Assembly: GCA_050298535.1 (NCBI GenBank)
Contig: JBNKUI010000106.1
Coordinates: 8,596-72,595 of the forward strand
Direction of reading: 5' to 3'
Origin: JABDMH01 sp050298535
Lineage (GTDB): Bacteria > Bacteroidota > Bacteroidia > Chitinophagales > Saprospiraceae
DNA length: 64,000 bases
Made by a program: the position numbers and the translations under genes. Of the stretch, positions 26,254 through 35,831 are shown piece after piece; the first letter of the stretch is position 1; every line of letters starts with the position of its first letter. Under the pieces are notes generated by a model. It saw only the letters and a list, made by a program, of their open reading frames with translations, was not told the origin of the DNA and did not search any database.

Positions 26254-28080
26254 TTGTCTTATAGAAACTTGCAAGATTGTGTCATAGATTTGGAGCGCAA
26301 TGGAATGCTGATTCGCATTCAACAGGAAGTAGATCCTTATCTTGAGATGGCGGAAATTCATCGTCGAATCTATGAACAGGGAGGTCCCGCCATACTTTTC
26401 GAAAATGTCAAAGGAAGTCCATTTAGAGCCGTCTCGAATATATATGGCACTACAGAAAGAGTAGAGTTTTTATTTCGGCATACGCTTCCGAAAGTGAGCA
26501 AAGTAATCCAGTTAAAGGCGGATCCGACTCGATTTCTTAAGGACCCATTGAAATATCTGGGTGCTCCTCTTACCGCCTTAAAAGCTTTACCAAGAAAGGT
26601 GTCTGGAGGCCGATTATTGGAAACCAGCATTTCGAAGCTTCCTCAAATTGTCTCGTGGCCAAAGGACGGTGGTGCATTTATTACCTTGCCTCAGGTTTTG
26701 ACTTTACCTCCTGGGACCAGCAGCATCATGCAATCTAATCTGGGGATGTATCGGATTCAACTTTCGGGCAACGAATACCAGCCAGACAGAGAGGTAGGCA
26801 TGCATTATCAGATACACAGGGGGATAGGTATCCATCATGAAGCCTACAAAAGAGTAGATCAACCATTCAAAGCATCGATATTCGTGGGAGGACCCCCATC
26901 GCATGCATTATCTGCTATTTTCCCCCTGCCTGAAGGACTTTCAGAGCTCACTTTTGCCGGTATGATGGGTGGCAAAAGATTCAGATATCACACGAGAGGA
27001 GGTCATATCATATCAAATGACGCCGATTTTGTGATCACTGGCACGGTTTCCAAATTGGACAAAAAGCCGGAAGGCCCATTTGGAGATCACCTGGGATATT
27101 ATAGTCTTGAGCATGACTTTCCGGTTATGAAGGTAGATAAGGTATATCATCGGAAGGAAGCATTGTGGCATTTTACTGTAGTAGGCAGACCTCCCGCTGA
27201 GGACTCTGGCTTTGGACATATAATACATAAGTTGGTGGGTCCTCTTTTGGCAACCGAATTTCCCGGAGTGAGGAGTATAAACGCAGTCGATGAGGCTGGC
27301 GTACATCCTCTCCTGCTGGCGGTTGGTACCGAGCGATATATGCCATTCCGTGAAGAAAAACCGGAAGAAATTCTTACGCAGGCAAATCATATTCTGGGAT
27401 CAGGACAAACCAGTCTTGCTAAGTTTCTAATCATTGCGGCTGGCAATGACTTTCCCGATTTAAGTACTCAAAACACGTATGATTTCTTTCAGCATTTTCT
27501 GCGCCGGGTAGATTGGAGACGAGATCTTCATTTTCAGACACAGACCACAATCGACACGCTGGACTACTCAGGAAGTGGTTGGAATGAGGGCTCCAAGGTT
27601 GTAATAGCCGCACATGGACCTGAGATACGGCAACTAAGCACTGACACTGGTGTGGTAGAGAGCTTGAATGGTATTATTGAGGTCAAAAAAACTGCATTGG
27701 TTTCACCCGGTATCATTGCTCTACAAATGGATGCTTTTGAAAACTATGATGATGCAAGTAGACAAGTCGAACACTTCTGTGAAAAGGTTAGATCTTTTGA
27801 TCTGGAACAATATCCACTCCTCATCCTATGTGACAATGCTACCTTTCTGGCGGAGGATTGGTCCAACTTCTTGTGGGTCACATTTACACGATCCAATCCA
27901 TCACATGACATATATGGCGTCGGAGCTTTTTCTGAATTCAAACACTGGGGTTGTACTGGGTCACTCGTAATCGATGCCCGTATAAAACCGCATCATGCCC
28001 CCCAACTGGTGGCTGATCCACAAGTGACAAAACATGTTGATACTTTGTTTTCTAAGATCCCCGCCCTTAAGAATTTGTAA
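26254..28080 (+). CDS. ubiD: UbiD-family decarboxylase, TTG start
   Basis: A 608-residue member of the prenylated-FMN-dependent UbiD family, which decarboxylates aromatic or unsaturated acids. The start is TTG: the following residues SYRNLQDCVIDLERNGMLIR match the family's usual N-terminus, and the first internal ATG would remove it. Family motifs include GPAILFENVKGSPF, YRIQLSGNEYQPDREVGMHY (about 165-185), and the conserved R-x-x-x-E region GTVSKLDKKPEGPFGDHLGY with the catalytic Glu. The length is above the ~490 of E. coli UbiD and fits the longer Bacteroidota form, which is proposed to act in the futalosine menaquinone route (MqnL-like). The MqnP-type prenyltransferase gene at 60086 fits that. 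No ubiX is adjacent. Confidence 0.88.
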   Translation: MSYRNLQDCVIDLERNGMLIRIQQEVDPYLEMAEIHRRIYEQGGPAILFENVKGSPFRAVSNIYGTTERVEFLFRHTLPKVSKVIQLKADPTRFLKDPLKYLGAPLTALKALPRKVSGGRLLETSISKLPQIVSWPKDGGAFITLPQVLTLPPGTSSIMQSNLGMYRIQLSGNEYQPDREVGMHYQIHRGIGIHHEAYKRVDQPFKASIFVGGPPSHALSAIFPLPEGLSELTFAGMMGGKRFRYHTRGGHIISNDADFVITGTVSKLDKKPEGPFGDHLGYYSLEHDFPVMKVDKVYHRKEALWHFTVVGRPPAEDSGFGHIIHKLVGPLLATEFPGVRSINAVDEAGVHPLLLAVGTERYMPFREEKPEEILTQANHILGSGQTSLAKFLIIAAGNDFPDLSTQNTYDFFQHFLRRVDWRRDLHFQTQTTIDTLDYSGSGWNEGSKVVIAAHGPEIRQLSTDTGVVESLNGIIEVKKTALVSPGIIALQMDAFENYDDASRQVEHFCEKVRSFDLEQYPLLILCDNATFLAEDWSNFLWVTFTRSNPSHDIYGVGAFSEFKHWGCTGSLVIDARIKPHHAPQLVADPQVTKHVDTLFSKIPALKNL

Positions 28081-28225
28081 CCAGGTTACGTAAAGGTTGC
28101 TGGAGCAGATCATACACTGCTGATAATTATAGGACTCAGATCATACCGGATCTTGTTGAAAACTTCCCATTTAAATTTTTGAGGTCAGATTAAGAATTCT
28201 TTAATATAATTATCATTTTTGCGTC

Positions 28226-29020
28226 ATGAAAGCATACCAGGATCTGCTTAGACACATCTTAGATTTTGGCGTTGAGAAAACAGATCGCACGGGTACGGGC
28301 ACGCTGAGTGTTTTTGGATACCAAATGCGATTCGATCTTCAGGAAGGATTTCCCCTCATCACTACCAAAAAATTACATCTCAAATCGATTATTTATGAAT
28401 TGCTTTGGTTCTTAAAGGGAGATACTAACGTAAAGTACCTGCAAGATCATGGCGTGCGTATCTGGAACGAATGGGCAGATGAAGAAGGTGAGCTAGGTCC
28501 TGTGTATGGAAAGCAGTGGCGTAGCTGGTCTTGTCAGGATGGTCGGACAGTAGATCAGATAAGCGAGGCTGTAGAGATGATTAAGAATACTCCCGATTCC
28601 AGAAGAATTCTGGTGAATGCCTGGAATGTTGGGGATTTAAAAGATATGGCCTTAGCACCTTGCCATTGCCTGTTCCAGTTTTATGTAGCAGATGGAAAGC
28701 TATCATGTCAGTTGTATCAAAGATCGGCTGATACTTTTTTGGGTGTACCATTCAATATCGCCAGCTATGCCTTGCTTACTATGATGATGGCCCAGGTCTG
28801 CGATCTGACTCCAGGTGACTTCGTGCACACTTTTGGAGATGTTCATCTATATACTAACCACCTCGAGCAGGCGCGGTTGCAACTCACCAGGACTCCCAGA
28901 CAATTGCCCACGATCTCTATCAACCCAGAGAAAAAAACCATTTTTGATTTTGAATACGAAGACTTCAAACTATTAGATTATGATCCTTATCCACACATTA
29001 AGGCAATGGTTGCTGTTTGA
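28226..29020 (+). CDS. thyA: Thymidylate synthase
   Basis: A 264-residue enzyme, the same length as E. coli ThyA. It converts dUMP to dTMP with methylene-tetrahydrofolate. Signature parts: MKAYQDLLRHILDFGVEKTD, DRTGTGTLSVFGYQMRFDL, the active-site APCHCLFQFYV with nucleophile Cys near 146, QLYQRSADTFLGVPFNIASY, and DVHLYTNHLEQ. All key residues appear intact. No dihydrofolate reductase gene follows in this window; the respiratory locus starts 125 bases on. Confidence 0.97.
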   Translation: MKAYQDLLRHILDFGVEKTDRTGTGTLSVFGYQMRFDLQEGFPLITTKKLHLKSIIYELLWFLKGDTNVKYLQDHGVRIWNEWADEEGELGPVYGKQWRSWSCQDGRTVDQISEAVEMIKNTPDSRRILVNAWNVGDLKDMALAPCHCLFQFYVADGKLSCQLYQRSADTFLGVPFNIASYALLTMMMAQVCDLTPGDFVHTFGDVHLYTNHLEQARLQLTRTPRQLPTISINPEKKTIFDFEYEDFKLLDYDPYPHIKAMVAV

Positions 29021-29025
29021 GTCTG

Positions 29026-29043
29026 GCTTTCTATTTAGAAAGC
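29026..29043 (+). terminator. Hairpin after thyA, no T-run
   Basis: GCTTTCT, a 4-base loop and AGAAAGC form a perfect 7-bp stem 5 bases after the thyA stop. No U-tract follows, so it may protect the 3' end or be a weak terminator. Confidence 0.5.
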
Positions 29044-29097
29044 ATCTAAATAATTGTGGCTTTGCTCCAATTATGACTGATAAAAATAAACGAATTG

Positions 29098-29105
29098 TAT
29101 TTTTG
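29098..29105 (+). promoter_or_regulatory. Bacteroidota -7 element TATTTTTG before actA
   Basis: Exact match to TAnnTTTG, 40 bases before the actA start, so it could drive the whole respiratory locus. A TTTG at 29061-29064 is too far upstream to be a good -33 box. Confidence 0.45.
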
Positions 29106-29145
29106 CCACACATTTACCAGACCTGTGTGATTAAACAGAAAAAGG

Positions 29146-30564
29146 ATGATATATAAGTCGCTACTTTTCAGACTTTCATGCGTAGTTTTTCTCCTAAGTT
29201 CGACCATCTCTCTGAATGCCCAGTCTACTGCTGAAGCAGGTGAAACACTGTTTAAAAACATGTGTGCCAGCTGCCATAACCGAAATATGGTGCAAGATAT
29301 GACGGGTCCGGCGCTTGCTGGAGTGGAAGAACGTTGGGCAGATTACCCGTCAGAAGATCTGTATGCATGGATTCGCAACTCAGCTGCCTTGATTGAGAGC
29401 GGACACCCACGAGCGGTGGAAGTGTACAATCAGTTTAATAAGGTTGCCATGCAAGCTTTCCCCACACTCACAGATGATGAGATTGGTTCTATTTTAATGT
29501 ATGTGACCGGAGTGGCTGAGGGTACCTACGGAGCTGCCGCCGCCGCTGGAGCTGGAGCTGGAGGTACGCAGGTAGCAGAAGATAAGGGACCTTTCGGGGG
29601 ATACCTTATATATTACATCATTTTCGGATTTCTGATTGCTCTGTCGCTTGTGCTTGCCAGAGTGTTGAGTCGATTGAAGTATATGGCAGATCAGGCTCAA
29701 GGCATTGAGACAGATGCTCCCAGATCTCTTTGGTCTATACTCACTTCCAAGGGTGTGATCGGAATTCTGATTTTTGCATTGATTGTACTGGGAGGCTACA
29801 CGACGGTAAACAATGCCATAGGTCTTAACAGAATGCAGGAATACGAACCAGAGCAACCCATTAAGTTTTCGCATGTAACCCACGCAGGAATCAATCAAAT
29901 TGATTGTCAATACTGCCATGATGGGGCGCGTAGGAGTAAGCATTCTGTAATTCCTGCCACGAATACATGTATGAATTGTCATAAAGCCATTAAGGTCGGA
30001 TCCAAATATGGTACGGGTGAGTTGACCAAAATTTTTGCTTCTATCGGGTATGATCCAAGCAAGGACACCTACATAGAAGACTATGAGTCGATGACGGAAG
30101 AGGAGATAAAGACTGTTTATACAGCCTGGATTGCTAATCAGTATGTCGTAGACAATGGAAAGCTGGATCGGCGAGGTGAAAGAATTATGGAAGATCAGTG
30201 GCAAGAGATTAAGGCATCCCTCACATCTGAGACAAAACCTCAGATTCAGGGTCCGATCGAGTGGGTTAGAATTCACAATCTTCCTGATCACGTATATTTC
30301 AATCACTCACAGCACGTCTCTGTGGGAGAAGTAGAGTGTCAGACATGTCATGGTCCGGTCGAAGAAATGGAAGAGGTAAAGCAGTTTTCTCCATTATCGA
30401 TGGGATGGTGTGTGAATTGTCATAGAGAAACTGAGGTGAAATTCACTAACAATCCGTATTACGATAGCTATGAGCAATATCATAAAGAGATACAGGAAGG
30501 AAAGCGATCAGGCGTGACGGTGGAAGAGATTGGAGGATTGGAGTGTCAAAAGTGTCATTATTAA
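29146..30564 (+). CDS. actA: Alternative Complex III subunit ActA, six-haem cytochrome c
   Basis: A 472-residue periplasmic multihaem cytochrome of ACIII, the menaquinol:cytochrome oxidoreductase that replaces the bc1 complex. A signal peptide (ends SLNAQ) is followed by a monohaem domain (CASCH at 40-44; TGPALAGVEERW), an A/G linker, two hydrophobic helices (about 146-168 and 197-222), and then a pentahaem c7/c3-type domain with CXXCH at about 254, 275, 398, 422 and 467. Six haem sites are therefore present in one chain, against the five described for ActA of Rhodothermus marinus. Other Bacteroidota show the same extra domain, from memory. It heads the act operon. Confidence 0.93.
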   Translation: MIYKSLLFRLSCVVFLLSSTISLNAQSTAEAGETLFKNMCASCHNRNMVQDMTGPALAGVEERWADYPSEDLYAWIRNSAALIESGHPRAVEVYNQFNKVAMQAFPTLTDDEIGSILMYVTGVAEGTYGAAAAAGAGAGGTQVAEDKGPFGGYLIYYIIFGFLIALSLVLARVLSRLKYMADQAQGIETDAPRSLWSILTSKGVIGILIFALIVLGGYTTVNNAIGLNRMQEYEPEQPIKFSHVTHAGINQIDCQYCHDGARRSKHSVIPATNTCMNCHKAIKVGSKYGTGELTKIFASIGYDPSKDTYIEDYESMTEEEIKTVYTAWIANQYVVDNGKLDRRGERIMEDQWQEIKASLTSETKPQIQGPIEWVRIHNLPDHVYFNHSQHVSVGEVECQTCHGPVEEMEEVKQFSPLSMGWCVNCHRETEVKFTNNPYYDSYEQYHKEIQEGKRSGVTVEEIGGLECQKCHY

Positions 30565-30594
30565 TAAAGAGTATTCGAATTATCGATATATAGC

Positions 30595-33500
30595 ATGAAG
30601 CAAAACGAGCATATGTGGATCAGTGCGGAAGACCTAACCAAGGATGAAGCACTGGTAAAGGAGAGCAAGAATGAGTTCTATAGTTTGCCCATTCTGAATG
30701 ACCTCTCCAATGAAGAAACGTTAGCCGAGCATTCTGCAGGTACCAAAAGGAGAGACTTTCTCAAATATCTGGGTTTTAGTCTGGGAGCTGCTACCATTGC
30801 AGCTGCTTGCGATACACCAGTAAGAAAAGCCTTGCCGTATGTACATAAACCTGATGCCATTGTGCCAGGTGTGGCTACCTATTATGCCAGCAGCTACGTA
30901 CGGGGTGGTGACTACTGTCCTATTCTGGTGAAGACCCGTGAGGGACGGCCCATAAAGATTGAAGGAAATACCATGTCTACCATGACCCATGGTGGTACCA
31001 GCGCTCGTGCACAGGCTTCCGTGCTGGATCTTTATGACGTGGCCAGACTTCGAGGCCCTAAAATCTATCAGGCTGATTCAGGTAATGAAGCTGATGCCGA
31101 TTGGGCATCTTTGGACGCAGATTTGATCAGTAGACTACGAGGCGCACGTAATATCCGTGTGGTGACGCATACTAATATGAGCCCTTCTTTCCAGGCAGCG
31201 CTAGATGCTTTCCTCGGTGCTTTCAATGGAGCTAAGTCTGTCGTTTATGATCCTGTTTCTTCATCCGCCATATTATTGGCAAATGAGAAGACTTTCGGGG
31301 TAAGAGCGGTTCCATCCTACATGTTTGATAAAGCGGATGTCGTTGTAAGCTTCGGTGCGGATTTCCTTGGAACATGGATATCACCGGTCGAATATGCTGC
31401 GCAATTCGCCAAACGAAGAAAAATCAAAGGTACTGAAGGTGAAGCCATGTCTCGCCTGGTACAATTTGAAAGTAACATGTCTTATACTGGCTCTAATGCC
31501 GATCATAGGGTCCTCATTAAGCCTAGTGAGCAGGGATTAGCCATTGCCAAACTACACAATGCGATTGCGTCCAAAGTAGGTCGTCCCGCGATATCGATAA
31601 ATGGTACCCTTTCAAATCCAAAAGCGGAGGCAGCCATTGCGACTGTTGCAGATGACTTGATGCAAGCTCGAGGTGCTTCCCTCGTAGTTTCAAATAGTAA
31701 CAATACGGCTGAGCAATCGCTGATCAATGCCATCAACGATGCTTTGGAAAACTATGGTAGCACCATTGATTTGGCACACCGAAGCAATCAAAGACAAGGA
31801 GTAGATTCTGATATGAATGCCTTCGTCGATGAGTTGAACAGTGGCAATGTGGGCGCAGTCATCTTTGTGGGAGATGCAAATCCCGTGTACGATCATCCAA
31901 GAGGGGCTCAGGTTGAAGCTGCTCTGGAAAATGTAGCAGTAAAGGTTGCTTGTACCGATATGCCGAGTGAAACACAAATCTTGTGCAATTATATCTGCCC
32001 GACACCTCACTTTCTGGAGTCTTGGGGAGATGTGAGTCCCAAGCGTGGTCATTATAGTATCGTTCAGCCAACCATCCATCCATTGTTTGATACTAGATCA
32101 GCTGTGATGTCATTGCTGATATGGGCAGGGCAGACAGTGGAAGTAGCTGATGGTGATGATGCCACCTACACATACATTAAAAATTTGTGGGAAACTCAAC
32201 TCTTTCCTTCCCAATCTAAATACAGTACTTTTCAGGGATTCTGGGACGGTGCATTGTTTGATGGATTTGCTACGGTTGATCTTCCAGAAGAAACCTTGAC
32301 ATACGGGTTGGATGTTTCCAGCCTGGCAGGTCAAATCAATCGTCTTGCAAATAGTGAATTGGAAATCCTATTCTATGAGCCTATTGGTGTAGGTTCTGGA
32401 GTGGGTGCCAATAACCCCTGGTTGCAGGAAATGCCAGATCCAGTAACTCGTGTGGTATGGGATAACGTATTGCACATACCACTAAGCTGGAATGGTCGGG
32501 ATTTTGAATATTTCAACAATCTCGATGAGGATGGCATGTTAGTAAATGTGACCATTGGCGAGTCACAAAAGCAACTTCCTGTCGTGAGACAGTTTGGACA
32601 GATGCAGGGCACAGTGGCGGTGGCACTTGGATATGGAAGGTCTGCTTCTGGAAAGGCAGGAACGGGTGTAGGAAGTAGTTTCTACGATGTACTATCTCAA
32701 GATAGTGATGGAAATATTCAATATTTCTCCACCGAGCCCAGTGTATCTGGGAAAGTGGGCGTTGACAAACGCTTTGCTTCCGTTCAGCATCACCATACTT
32801 TAGGTGTGACCGGACAAGATGACACCGCTGGAGGAGAGACGATTAATGTGGATGAAAAGACAGTAATGACTCTGGGGCACGGTACTCAGGGAGGTCTGGT
32901 TAAGAGATCCATTTTCAGATATAGTAATTTGGATGAGCTCGAGTCTTCAGTCGAGCATCTCCAGGAAGAACGTCACCACCATCAGCATCTAAATGAGCAG
33001 ACGCTATATCCGGATCGAAGCGATTTTTACGGTATGGGTCATCATTGGGGATTATCAGTGGATTTGACGGCTTGTATCGGATGTGGCGCTTGTCAGGTAG
33101 CCTGCGTGGCTGAAAACAATGTGCCAATCGTGGGTAAGAAGGAGGTAAACCGACATCATGAGATGACCTGGATGAGGATAGATAGATACTACTATGGAGA
33201 TGTAGAAACTCCCAATGTAGTGTATCAACCCATGATGTGTCAGCACTGTGACAACGCTCCATGTGAGAATGTATGCCCAGTAGCGGCAACTAACCATAGT
33301 TCAGAAGGTCTCAACCAGATGGCCTACAACCGATGTGTAGGTACACGATATTGTGCAAACAACTGTCCTTATAAAGTACGGAGATTCAACTGGTTAGATT
33401 ATAATGCAGCAGATCTATTCCCTTCAAATGAAAATGATCCATTTGATGAGAATACACCGTATTATGCTGATAATCTCACAAGGATGGTCTTGAATCCTGA

Positions 33501-33813
33501 TGTGACCGTGCGTGCAAGAGGTGTGATCGAGAAGTGTAGCATGTGTGTGCAACGTATCCAGGAGGGGAAACTCCTCGCCAAGCGAGAAAACCGACAACTA
33601 CGTGATGGTGATATTAAATCAGCATGTCAGACTGCCTGTCCTACAGGTGCAATAGTATTTGGAGATATGAACAACCATGACGGGGATCTCCACGAGAAAC
33701 TTCAGGATCCTAAAACATACATAGCACTGGAAGAAACGAATGTTCGCTCTTCGGTTGGCTATATGATGAAGGTCATGAATCAAAATGAAAAGATTAATTC
33801 AGAGGAAGCCTAA
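30595..33813 (+). CDS. actB: Alternative Complex III subunit ActB, molybdopterin-like and Fe-S protein
   Basis: A 1072-residue periplasmic subunit. A twin-arginine-like signal with lipobox lies at about residues 50-72 (KRRDFLKYLGFSLGAATIAA, then AC). Residues about 75-760 resemble the molybdopterin oxidoreductase fold that in ACIII has no cofactor. Residues about 800-1045 are the ferredoxin-like part that binds three [4Fe-4S] and one [3Fe-4S] cluster: CIGCGACQVACVAENN, CQHCDNAPCENVC, CVGTRYCANNC, CSMCVQRIQ and CQTACPTGA. A His-rich bend (HHHQHL) near 800 precedes it. The gene follows actA by 30 bases. Confidence 0.94.
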   Translation: MKQNEHMWISAEDLTKDEALVKESKNEFYSLPILNDLSNEETLAEHSAGTKRRDFLKYLGFSLGAATIAAACDTPVRKALPYVHKPDAIVPGVATYYASSYVRGGDYCPILVKTREGRPIKIEGNTMSTMTHGGTSARAQASVLDLYDVARLRGPKIYQADSGNEADADWASLDADLISRLRGARNIRVVTHTNMSPSFQAALDAFLGAFNGAKSVVYDPVSSSAILLANEKTFGVRAVPSYMFDKADVVVSFGADFLGTWISPVEYAAQFAKRRKIKGTEGEAMSRLVQFESNMSYTGSNADHRVLIKPSEQGLAIAKLHNAIASKVGRPAISINGTLSNPKAEAAIATVADDLMQARGASLVVSNSNNTAEQSLINAINDALENYGSTIDLAHRSNQRQGVDSDMNAFVDELNSGNVGAVIFVGDANPVYDHPRGAQVEAALENVAVKVACTDMPSETQILCNYICPTPHFLESWGDVSPKRGHYSIVQPTIHPLFDTRSAVMSLLIWAGQTVEVADGDDATYTYIKNLWETQLFPSQSKYSTFQGFWDGALFDGFATVDLPEETLTYGLDVSSLAGQINRLANSELEILFYEPIGVGSGVGANNPWLQEMPDPVTRVVWDNVLHIPLSWNGRDFEYFNNLDEDGMLVNVTIGESQKQLPVVRQFGQMQGTVAVALGYGRSASGKAGTGVGSSFYDVLSQDSDGNIQYFSTEPSVSGKVGVDKRFASVQHHHTLGVTGQDDTAGGETINVDEKTVMTLGHGTQGGLVKRSIFRYSNLDELESSVEHLQEERHHHQHLNEQTLYPDRSDFYGMGHHWGLSVDLTACIGCGACQVACVAENNVPIVGKKEVNRHHEMTWMRIDRYYYGDVETPNVVYQPMMCQHCDNAPCENVCPVAATNHSSEGLNQMAYNRCVGTRYCANNCPYKVRRFNWLDYNAADLFPSNENDPFDENTPYYADNLTRMVLNPDVTVRARGVIEKCSMCVQRIQEGKLLAKRENRQLRDGDIKSACQTACPTGAIVFGDMNNHDGDLHEKLQDPKTYIALEETNVRSSVGYMMKVMNQNEKINSEEA

Positions 33814-33835
33814 ATAGGGAGACAAACTATAATTT

Positions 33836-35257
33836 ATGAGCGCGATTGTATCACCCATTCGGGAGCCATTAATTACAGGTCATAAGGACTACCATCAAAT
33901 CACTGAGGATATCTGTGCACCATCTGAACGTACACCCAGTACTGCCTGGGTTATTGCGTTTATAGTGGCTGTTTCATTTCTGGGATTGGGTATGTTTTGT
34001 ATCCTGTGGACTATTTGGTTTGGTATTGGAACCTGGAATCTAAACCGGACCATTGGTTGGGGATGGGACATTACGAATTTTGTGTGGTGGATTGGAATCG
34101 GACATGCTGGAACACTGATCTCCGCCATCCTCTTATTGTTTAGACAAAAGTGGCGTACCGGGGTAAACCGAGCTGCTGAGGCCATGACGATCTTCGCAGT
34201 ATTATGTGCCGCACTTTTCCCAGGTATTCACGTAGGAAGAATGTGGGTTGTATTTTACTTCTTCCCATATCCTAATACTCGCGGTCCCCTCTGGGTCAAC
34301 TTTAACTCTCCGCTACTTTGGGATCTTTTTGCCATCAGTACATATTTTACGGTATCCCTGCTGTTTTGGTATACTGGACTCGTTCCTGATTTTGCTACCC
34401 TGCGTGATCGTGCATCTGGCTTACGTAAGAAATTCTACAATTTCTTGTCGTTTGGATGGACCGGAGCCGCAAAGCACTGGTCAAGATTTGAATCATTATC
34501 ATTGATCCTCGCTGGACTTGCCACTCCTTTGGTACTTTCTGTGCATACTATTGTATCCTTTGACTTTGCTACATCAGTTATTCCTGGATGGCACACAACC
34601 ATCTTTCCACCATACTTTGTTGCCGGAGCGATATTTTCTGGATTTGCAATGGTGTTGACGCTTATGATAATAACCAGGAAGATCCTAAAGCTTGAGGATT
34701 ATATTACGATTGAGCATATTGATTCAATGAATAAAGTGATTCTTCTCACAGGGACTATTGTGGGAGTTGCTTATTTGACAGAGTTATTCATAGCATGGTA
34801 TTCTGGATATATCTATGAGCAATTCGCATTCATGAATCGTGTGCAGGGGATTTACTGGTGGGCATATTTGGGGATGATGTCTTGCAACGTTTTATCGCCA
34901 CAGATTTTTTGGTCCAGCAAAATGCGAAGAAGTGTCACTGTTACTTTCTTCATGTCCATTTTTGTCAATATCGGTATGTGGTTTGAAAGATTTGTAATCA
35001 TACCTACCACATTGGCTAGAGATTACCTCCCTTCAAGTTGGAGTTACTATTCTCCAACCTGGGTCGAAATTGGGATCTTTCTCGGTACTCTGGGCATTTT
35101 CTTTACCCTATATCTGGCATTTACAAGAGTTGCACCGGTGGTAGCTATCGCTGAGGTGAAGCATATTTTGAAAACAGCCGGTGATCAGTATACTGGAGAG
35201 AATGCAAAGGGCGGGCATCAACATGGACATGATTCAGTGAAAGAAATGACACATTAA
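33836..35257 (+). CDS. actC: Alternative Complex III subunit ActC, NrfD-like quinol site protein
   Basis: A 473-residue NrfD/PsrC-type inner-membrane protein with about ten helices. In ACIII it holds the menaquinol oxidation site and a proton path next to ActB. The N-terminal soluble stretch PIREPLITGHKDYHQITEDI is a family mark. GIGHAGTLISAILLLFRQKW (quinol/Asp-His helix) and FPGIHVGRMWVVFYFFPYPN are visible in the first bundle, and HTIVSFDFATSVIPGWHTTI in the second. The C-terminus is His-rich (HQHGHD). It is 22 bases after actB. Confidence 0.95.
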   Translation: MSAIVSPIREPLITGHKDYHQITEDICAPSERTPSTAWVIAFIVAVSFLGLGMFCILWTIWFGIGTWNLNRTIGWGWDITNFVWWIGIGHAGTLISAILLLFRQKWRTGVNRAAEAMTIFAVLCAALFPGIHVGRMWVVFYFFPYPNTRGPLWVNFNSPLLWDLFAISTYFTVSLLFWYTGLVPDFATLRDRASGLRKKFYNFLSFGWTGAAKHWSRFESLSLILAGLATPLVLSVHTIVSFDFATSVIPGWHTTIFPPYFVAGAIFSGFAMVLTLMIITRKILKLEDYITIEHIDSMNKVILLTGTIVGVAYLTELFIAWYSGYIYEQFAFMNRVQGIYWWAYLGMMSCNVLSPQIFWSSKMRRSVTVTFFMSIFVNIGMWFERFVIIPTTLARDYLPSSWSYYSPTWVEIGIFLGTLGIFFTLYLAFTRVAPVVAIAEVKHILKTAGDQYTGENAKGGHQHGHDSVKEMTH

Positions 35258-35287
35258 TTTATTTGAATAGAAGATTTCATCTAACGC

Positions 35288-35812
35288 ATGAAAAATAAAG
35301 AAGTACTTTTTGGCCTGTACAACGATGAGGAACTGCTTCTGTCAGCGGTTAAAAACGCCAATGAAAAGCACCTTGATATAATGGACGTATTCAGTCCTTT
35401 TCCAGTGCATGGATTGGATCCTCTTTTAGGACTTAGCGAGTCACGTCTACATCAGGCAGGATTCGTATATGGTGCGATTGGTACGTTGACGGCCTTTTTG
35501 TTTATGACCTGGGTATTCACTCGTGACTGGCCGATCATCTTTGGCGGAAAGCCGTACTGGTCTGTCCCAGCATTCATTCCGATCACTTTCGAATTAACGG
35601 TGTTGTTTGCAAGTATTGGTATGGTCGTAACATATTATGCAGTCAATGGTCAGGGACCAGGAGTGGTTAATCCGGTACTAGATGATCGCATCACGGATGA
35701 CAAATTCTGTATCGCCTTCGAGATCAATGATGCAGATGAAGCTACAATTGAACAATATAAGAGCTTTTTGAGCGAGACAGGTGCTGAAGAAGTACGAACT
35801 AAGACTATTTAA
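35288..35812 (+). CDS. actD: Alternative Complex III subunit ActD (DUF3341)
   Basis: A 174-residue DUF3341 protein. It has an N-terminal cytoplasmic ferredoxin-like fold (LFGLYNDEELLLSAVKNANE) and two central membrane helices (about 56-77 and 97-120, GGKPYWSVPAFIPITFELTV). The conserved FSPFPVHGLDPLLG motif is present. It lies 30 bases after actC, and the next frame begins in its last codons. Confidence 0.94.
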   Translation: MKNKEVLFGLYNDEELLLSAVKNANEKHLDIMDVFSPFPVHGLDPLLGLSESRLHQAGFVYGAIGTLTAFLFMTWVFTRDWPIIFGGKPYWSVPAFIPITFELTVLFASIGMVVTYYAVNGQGPGVVNPVLDDRITDDKFCIAFEINDADEATIEQYKSFLSETGAEEVRTKTI

Positions 35813-35831
35813 TTTCTTGGAGCAGATAAAG

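Noticed and set aside
29494..30306. 270-codon minus-strand frame inside actA
   Set aside because: Antisense to six conserved haem motifs; no domain seen.
29146..30564. Two separate cytochrome genes joined by error in actA
   Set aside because: The linker and two helices read smoothly in one frame with no stop or frameshift, and the same layout is remembered from other Bacteroidota.
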